From Bacillus gobiensis (GTDB lineage: Bacteria > Bacillota > Bacilli > Bacillales > Bacillaceae): a stretch of DNA of 64,000 nt. Numbering within the stretch: the first letter of the stretch is position 1; every line of letters starts with the position of its first letter. The translations under genes and the position numbers were made by a program. Below are positions 60,042 to 64,000 of this stretch, piece by piece. The notes below the pieces were generated by a model. The model was not told where the DNA came from and did no database searches. It was given only the letters and a program-made list of their open reading frames with translations. The stretch spans positions 2,480,190 through 2,544,189 of the forward strand of contig NZ_CP012600.1 in the NCBI RefSeq assembly GCF_001278705.1. Reading direction: 5' to 3'.

Positions 60042-61583
60042 CTACTTTACCCATTTCCGCTGAAACGCTGCAATGTCGGCATATTCTTCCTTCTGAAGCC
60101 TGGACTGGCGGATAAAGATCGGAGTTAGATCTTTGTATATTTCTACATTTTCCTGAATCGGTTTGTGAAAATGAGTCCCACCGATCATTTCCGATACGAT
60201 GTCTAACGAATCGATTTCACCTAAGCTATATAAACCAATAATCGCCGCACCAAGGCAAGAGCTCTCGAAGCTCTCAGGAACGTGAACATCCTGGTCGAAA
60301 ATATCAGCCATCATCTGCCGCCAAAGCTCTGATCTTGCAAATCCGCCTGTGGCCTGGATTTTCTTCGGTTCTCCGATTAATTCTTCCAATGCGAGCAATA
60401 CGGTATATAAATTTAATATCACTCCTTCAAGGACGGAACGAATCAGATGTTCTCTTTTATGATGCAGGCCTAGACCGAAAAAGGAACCGCGTGCATTCGC
60501 ATCCCACAATGGAGCCCGTTCTCCGGCTAAATACGGATGAAAGATCAATCCGTCCGATCCGGGTTTTACTCTGGCTGCGATATCTGTCAAAACTTCATAA
60601 GGGTCTTTTCCCAGCCGTTTTGCTGTCTCGACCTCCGAAGATGCCAGCTGGTCACGGACCCATCTGAAAATCATTCCGCCATTGTTCACCGGTCCGCCAA
60701 TGACCCAATGTTTTTCCGTTAAAGCGTAGCAAAAAATCCTGCCTTTCGGATCCGTTACCGGCCGGTCGGTAACAGCGCGAATGGCGCCGCTTGTTCCGAT
60801 CGTAACAGCAACGACACCAGGTTCAATCGCATTCACTCCTAAATTGGACAATACTCCGTCGCTTGCTCCCACAACAAAAGGTGTCGACCGCAGCAGATTC
60901 ATTTCGTTGGCATACGTGTCATCTATACCATTTAAATGAAATGTGGTCGGAACCGGCTTCGAAAGCTGATCTTCAGTTACTCCAGCTATATTCAGCGCTT
61001 CTTCATCCCACGTCAGAGATTTTAAGTTGAACATCCCTGTGGCTGATGCGATGGAGTAGTCAATTACATACTCGCCAAAAAGCTTAAAGAAGACGTATTC
61101 TTTAATCGAAATAAATTTATGCGCCTTTGAAAATAGTTCAGGGTGATCATTCTTTAGCCAAGTTAACTTAGAAAGCGGCGACATTGGATGAATGGGTGTG
61201 CCAGTTCGCAAGTAGATGCTATGGCCATTCATCTCTTCTTTAATTTTTTTCGTCCAATGGGTGCTTCTGTTATCCGCCCATGTGATGCATTTCGTTAACG
61301 GCTTGCCTTTGTCATCTACCGCAATGACGCTATGCATCGCGGAACTAAACGAAACACAAAGAATGTCACTTGGCAGGATTTCGCTTTCCTGAACGTTTTT
61401 TTTCACTGATTGTATTACCGCTTGAAAGATGACTTCCGGATCTTGTTCCGCTGTTTCAGGTGTAGGAGAATATAATGGATATTCGATTCCATTGCTTGAA
61501 ATAACTGTCCCGTCAGCCGCAAACAAAACGGCTTTCGTGCTTGTTGTGCCGATATCTACTCCGATTACATATTTTGAACTCAC
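60042..61583 (-). CDS. gntK: gluconokinase GntK (FGGY family)
   Basis: A 513-residue carbohydrate kinase that phosphorylates gluconate to 6-phosphogluconate. Phosphate 1 loop is GVDIGTTSTKAVLF (residues 8-21), the first FGGY signature is in the C-terminal half, and VTIGTSGAIRAV and GLGLHHKREHLIRSVLEGVI are the ATP/sugar regions. The GTG start at 61583 follows GGGGGAAG. It lies 54 bases after gnd and is transcribed with it. Confidence 0.92.
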   Translation of the reverse strand: MSSKYVIGVDIGTTSTKAVLFAADGTVISSNGIEYPLYSPTPETAEQDPEVIFQAVIQSVKKNVQESEILPSDILCVSFSSAMHSVIAVDDKGKPLTKCITWADNRSTHWTKKIKEEMNGHSIYLRTGTPIHPMSPLSKLTWLKNDHPELFSKAHKFISIKEYVFFKLFGEYVIDYSIASATGMFNLKSLTWDEEALNIAGVTEDQLSKPVPTTFHLNGIDDTYANEMNLLRSTPFVVGASDGVLSNLGVNAIEPGVVAVTIGTSGAIRAVTDRPVTDPKGRIFCYALTEKHWVIGGPVNNGGMIFRWVRDQLASSEVETAKRLGKDPYEVLTDIAARVKPGSDGLIFHPYLAGERAPLWDANARGSFFGLGLHHKREHLIRSVLEGVILNLYTVLLALEELIGEPKKIQATGGFARSELWRQMMADIFDQDVHVPESFESSCLGAAIIGLYSLGEIDSLDIVSEMIGGTHFHKPIQENVEIYKDLTPIFIRQSRLQKEEYADIAAFQRKWVK

Positions 61584-61637
61584 TGCTCTTCCCCCTATTA
61601 ATCTTACAGAAATCGTTTACCAATCCCCGCTTCTGTC

Positions 61638-62540
61638 TTACTCTTCGCTTTTTACGATCGCATGGCCTCCGAATTCGTTTCTTAAAGCAGCAACTACTTT
61701 TCCCGTAAATGTGTCTTCTTCCAAAGAACGATATCTCATCATTAATGACAATGCAATGACTGGAGTCGCAGTTTGGAGGTCAAGCGCTGTTTCAACCGTC
61801 CATTTTCCTTCACCTGAAGAATGCATAACTCCTTTTATTCCTTCCAGCCGCGAATCTTTTGAAAAAGCGTTTTCAGTTAATTCCATCAGCCATGATCGAA
61901 TCACTGACCCGTTATTCCACACTCTCGCTACCTTTTCATAATCAAAATCAAAGGAGCTTTTCTCTAATAAATCAAAGCCCTCCGCAATTGATTGCATCAT
62001 CCCGTACTCAATTCCATTATGAACCATTTTCAAAAAATGCCCGCTGCCGCTTTCCCCGGCATATAAGTATCCGTTTTCAACACAAATATCGCGAAAAACC
62101 GGCTCTACAGTCATAAAGGCTTCTTTATTCCCGCCAATCATTGTACAAACACCGTTTCTGGCTCCATCTGTTCCGCCGCTCGTTCCTACATCAAGAAAAT
62201 AAATGCCTTGGTTCAACAGCTCCTCCGCTCTATGTACAGATTGTTTATAATGGGAATTCCCTCCGTCAATAACTATATCCCCTTCACTTAATAACGGTTT
62301 GAGTTCAGAAATCACATTGTCGGTAATTGCTCCTGCTGGAACCATAAGCCAAATCACTCTTGGAGTTGACAGACTTTCAACCAATTCAGAAATGGTTGCA
62401 GCTCCTCCTGCACCCTTCCTCGAGAGATCTTCTACCGCCTCCTGATTGATATCGTATACAACAACTTCATGGCTGTGATCTAATAGGTTTAAAGAAAGAT
62501 TAAACCCCATCTTCCCTAATCCAACTACTCCAATATTCAT
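61638..62540 (-). CDS. gnd: 6-phosphogluconate dehydrogenase, short (YqeC) form
   Basis: A 300-residue NAD(P)-dependent decarboxylating enzyme. The dinucleotide loop is GVVGLGKMGFNLSLNLL; DGGNSHYKQSVHRAEELLNQ and GTSGGTDGARNGVCTMIGG carry the substrate site, and the catalytic Lys is in GHFLKMVHNGIEYGMMQ. The length matches the short YqeC group rather than the 470-residue GntZ. It forms a unit with gntK, divergent from the RpiR regulator. Confidence 0.9.
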   Translation of the reverse strand: MNIGVVGLGKMGFNLSLNLLDHSHEVVVYDINQEAVEDLSRKGAGGAATISELVESLSTPRVIWLMVPAGAITDNVISELKPLLSEGDIVIDGGNSHYKQSVHRAEELLNQGIYFLDVGTSGGTDGARNGVCTMIGGNKEAFMTVEPVFRDICVENGYLYAGESGSGHFLKMVHNGIEYGMMQSIAEGFDLLEKSSFDFDYEKVARVWNNGSVIRSWLMELTENAFSKDSRLEGIKGVMHSSGEGKWTVETALDLQTATPVIALSLMMRYRSLEEDTFTGKVVAALRNEFGGHAIVKSEE

Positions 62541-62602
62541 AATGATCCTCCCACCTGAAATTTTTTTTCATTCTCTCTTCATTATATAAAATTTAAAGTA
62601 AA

Positions 62603-62617
62603 TTGCAATCGTTTTCA
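62603..62617. promoter_or_regulatory. catabolite responsive element (cre)
   Basis: TTGCAATCGTTTTCA matches WTGNAANCGNWWNCA at every fixed position. It lies in the divergent region between gnd and rpiR, so CcpA repression of gluconate use by glucose is expected. Confidence 0.8.
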
Positions 62618-62687
62618 AGAAATTTTTTTTCACAAGAGGAATTATGCTATACTTTCTTAAAAGAAAATAAAGAGGGGATCAACGATT

Positions 62688-63533
62688 ATGGCACAGAACT
62701 GCTTATCAAAAATTCGGTCATATCATGTGAAATTTAGTGAAAAAGAAAAAAAAATTGCCGATTATATATTGAAAAATCCAGAAAATATTATTCATAACAC
62801 CATTAATGAAGTAGCAGAAGATCTCGGAGTCGCCGATGCAACCGTCTTCCGCTTTTGCAAACGATTAGGTTTTAAAGGCTACCAGGCTATGAAAATCGCA
62901 CTTGCTTCTGAAATTATGACACCTATGCAGCAAATCCATGAAGAAATCACAGAACAGGATGATGAAAAACATATTGCCGAAAAAATTTTCAGATCCAACA
63001 TACGAACGTTGGAACATACATTGCAAATCCTCGACAAGGATAGCCTAAAAAAAGCTGTTGATCTAATTCTTGCCGCAAACCGAGTAAATTTTTACGGAAC
63101 AGGCGGCTCAGCTGTGATCGCGATGGACGGATATCATAAGTTTGTCAGAACGGGCATCGCAACCTTTGCTTTTATCGATTCCCATTTCCAATTGATGTCC
63201 GCCTCTCAATTGACACCAAACGATGTGGCAGTGGTTATCTCCCATTCGGGAACGAATCGAGATACGATCAATATTTTGAAAGTTGCAAAAGAAAACGGCG
63301 CCAAAGTAATCGGAATTACAAGTTTTCCGAAATCTCCAATCGGACAAGATGCAGATGTCGCGCTTTTTACAAGCTCAGAAGAAACAGAGTACCGCTCCGA
63401 AGCACTAGCCTCCAGAATCGGGCAATTAAGCTTGATCGACGCTTTATACGTCAATGTTATGGTTTTAAACAAAGCAGAGGCAAATCATACGTTAGAGAAA
63501 GTAAGAAACGCGATTTCCAATACACGCATATAG
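62688..63533 (+). CDS. MurR/RpiR family regulator of gluconate genes
   Basis: A 281-residue regulator with an N-terminal helix-turn-helix (residues 1-77; TINEVAEDLGVADATVFRFC) and a SIS sugar-phosphate domain (VNFYGTGGSAVIAMDGYHKF, SHSGTNRDTINILKVAKENG). It sits between gnd and gntP and probably senses 6-phosphogluconate or a related sugar phosphate. This replaces the GntR-type repressor of B. subtilis. GAGGGG precedes the ATG. Confidence 0.9.
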   Translation: MAQNCLSKIRSYHVKFSEKEKKIADYILKNPENIIHNTINEVAEDLGVADATVFRFCKRLGFKGYQAMKIALASEIMTPMQQIHEEITEQDDEKHIAEKIFRSNIRTLEHTLQILDKDSLKKAVDLILAANRVNFYGTGGSAVIAMDGYHKFVRTGIATFAFIDSHFQLMSASQLTPNDVAVVISHSGTNRDTINILKVAKENGAKVIGITSFPKSPIGQDADVALFTSSEETEYRSEALASRIGQLSLIDALYVNVMVLNKAEANHTLEKVRNAISNTRI

Positions 63534-63535
63534 AT

Positions 63536-63570
63536 AAAAGGTGAACCTTCCAATAGAAAGTTCACCTTTT
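63536..63570. terminator. convergent terminator rpiR / gntP
   Basis: AAAAGGTGAAC and GTTCACCTTTT form an 11-pair stem with internal TTC/GAA pairs, between converging stops. Confidence 0.8.
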
Positions 63571-63579
63571 CTGACTTCT

Positions 63580-64000
63580 TTAAACAAAGACGTCGAGGAT
63601 TAAAATAAATACGAGTGAAGCAACTGCGATAATCGTCTCTAAAACAGTCCAAGTCTGTAACGTTTCTTTTACCGACATTCCAAAGTATTCTTTAATCATC
63701 CAGAATCCGGAATCGTTTACATGAGAAAGGATCAGGGAACCTGCACCTGTTGCCAAAACAAGCAGTTCAAGATTGGCATCAGGAACAAGTGCAGCGATCG
63801 GCGCAACAATCCCCGCAGCTGTCATCATCGAAACAGTTGCTGATCCAGTAGCAACGCGAATCATTGCCGCAATTCCCCAGCCTAAGATGATCGGAGAAAT
63901 ATTGGATTCAGTCGCAAGCTCGGCAATGTATTCGCCGATGCCGGAATCAAGCAGCACTCTGTTAAATGCTCCGCCTGCACCGATAACCAATAGAATAGTA
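63580..64000 (-). CDS. gntP: gluconate permease GntP (C-terminal part)
   Basis: The last 140 residues of a gluconate:H+ symporter; the reading frame continues past the right edge. Visible are the GntP-family segments VIGAGGAFNRVLLDSGIGEY, IRVATGSATVSMMTAAGIVA and ILSHVNDSGFWMIKEYFGMS, with two to three membrane segments at the end. It imports gluconate for GntK. Transcription is away from the window edge towards rpiR. Completeness cannot be judged. Confidence 0.92.
   Translation of the reverse strand, partial: TILLVIGAGGAFNRVLLDSGIGEYIAELATESNISPIILGWGIAAMIRVATGSATVSMMTAAGIVAPIAALVPDANLELLVLATGAGSLILSHVNDSGFWMIKEYFGMSVKETLQTWTVLETIIAVASLVFILILDVFV

Overview
The window comes from a low-GC, endospore-forming member of the Bacillaceae. 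Spore coat genes are present (a CotF-type fragment at the left edge and a complete cotJABC), Shine-Dalgarno sites are strong AGGAGG types, TTG and GTG starts are frequent, and many neighbourhoods match Bacillus subtilis: yusUVWX, htrB-cssRS, citG, liaIHGFSR, yvqK, yvrE-yvrGH, yvsH, bdbDC, copZ-csoR, ohrR/ohrA and katA. Species cannot be named from the sequence alone. Nearly everything reads as chromosomal core and near-core; no prophage, CRISPR array, rRNA or tRNA was recognised.

Layout. 1-6.3 kb: coat protein end, a glyoxalase-fold protein, a nucleotidyltransferase, then a complete hydroxamate-siderophore importer (yfiZ-yfhA-yusV with yusU, divergent from yfiY) with two Fur-box palindromes between the divergent genes. 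6.3-16.5 kb: yusW/yusX, a D,D-carboxypeptidase, the secretion-stress module htrB/cssRS with tandem octamers in the divergent promoter, a TetR regulator facing a small basic ORF, and citG. 16.7-21.7 kb: a small membrane protein and the cell-envelope stress operon liaIHGFSR. 22-29.4 kb: an alanine/glycine symporter, a decayed duplicate of an amidinohydrolase, a beta-helix exported protein, and an in-frame sodium-solute symporter/amidinohydrolase fusion divergent from a LysR regulator. 29.5-37 kb: cobalamin adenosyltransferase, SMP-30 lactonase, yvrGH with a divergent orphan ABC ATPase, and a yvsH-type amino-acid antiporter behind a lysine riboswitch.

37-50 kb: ROK sugar kinase, acetyltransferase, bdbDC, copZ/csoR without copA, a YvrJ-family micro-protein, HMCES/YedK, an ECF sigma/anti-sigma operon, a TetR-controlled hydrolase operon with a long perfect palindrome, a DUF4349 lipoprotein, an SDR enzyme behind a SigB-like promoter, and the peroxide pair ohrR/ohrA. 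50-58 kb: an IscA-fold protein, sugar epimerase, rpiA, catalase behind PerR boxes, cotJABC, a GDSL hydrolase and transporters. 58.5-64 kb: an Nramp-related transporter lacking the usual metal motif, then a gluconate catabolism cluster (gntP, RpiR regulator, gnd, gntK) with a perfect cre match in the divergent promoter.

The common theme is sensing and surviving stress: iron, copper, peroxide, secretion and envelope stress are each represented by sensor plus effector, often with a visible operator. The least explained items are the symporter-hydrolase fusion with its nearby decayed copy, two intergenic arrays of degenerate 20-21 bp repeats, several unnamed micro-proteins, and an ABC ATPase with eroded catalytic motifs.
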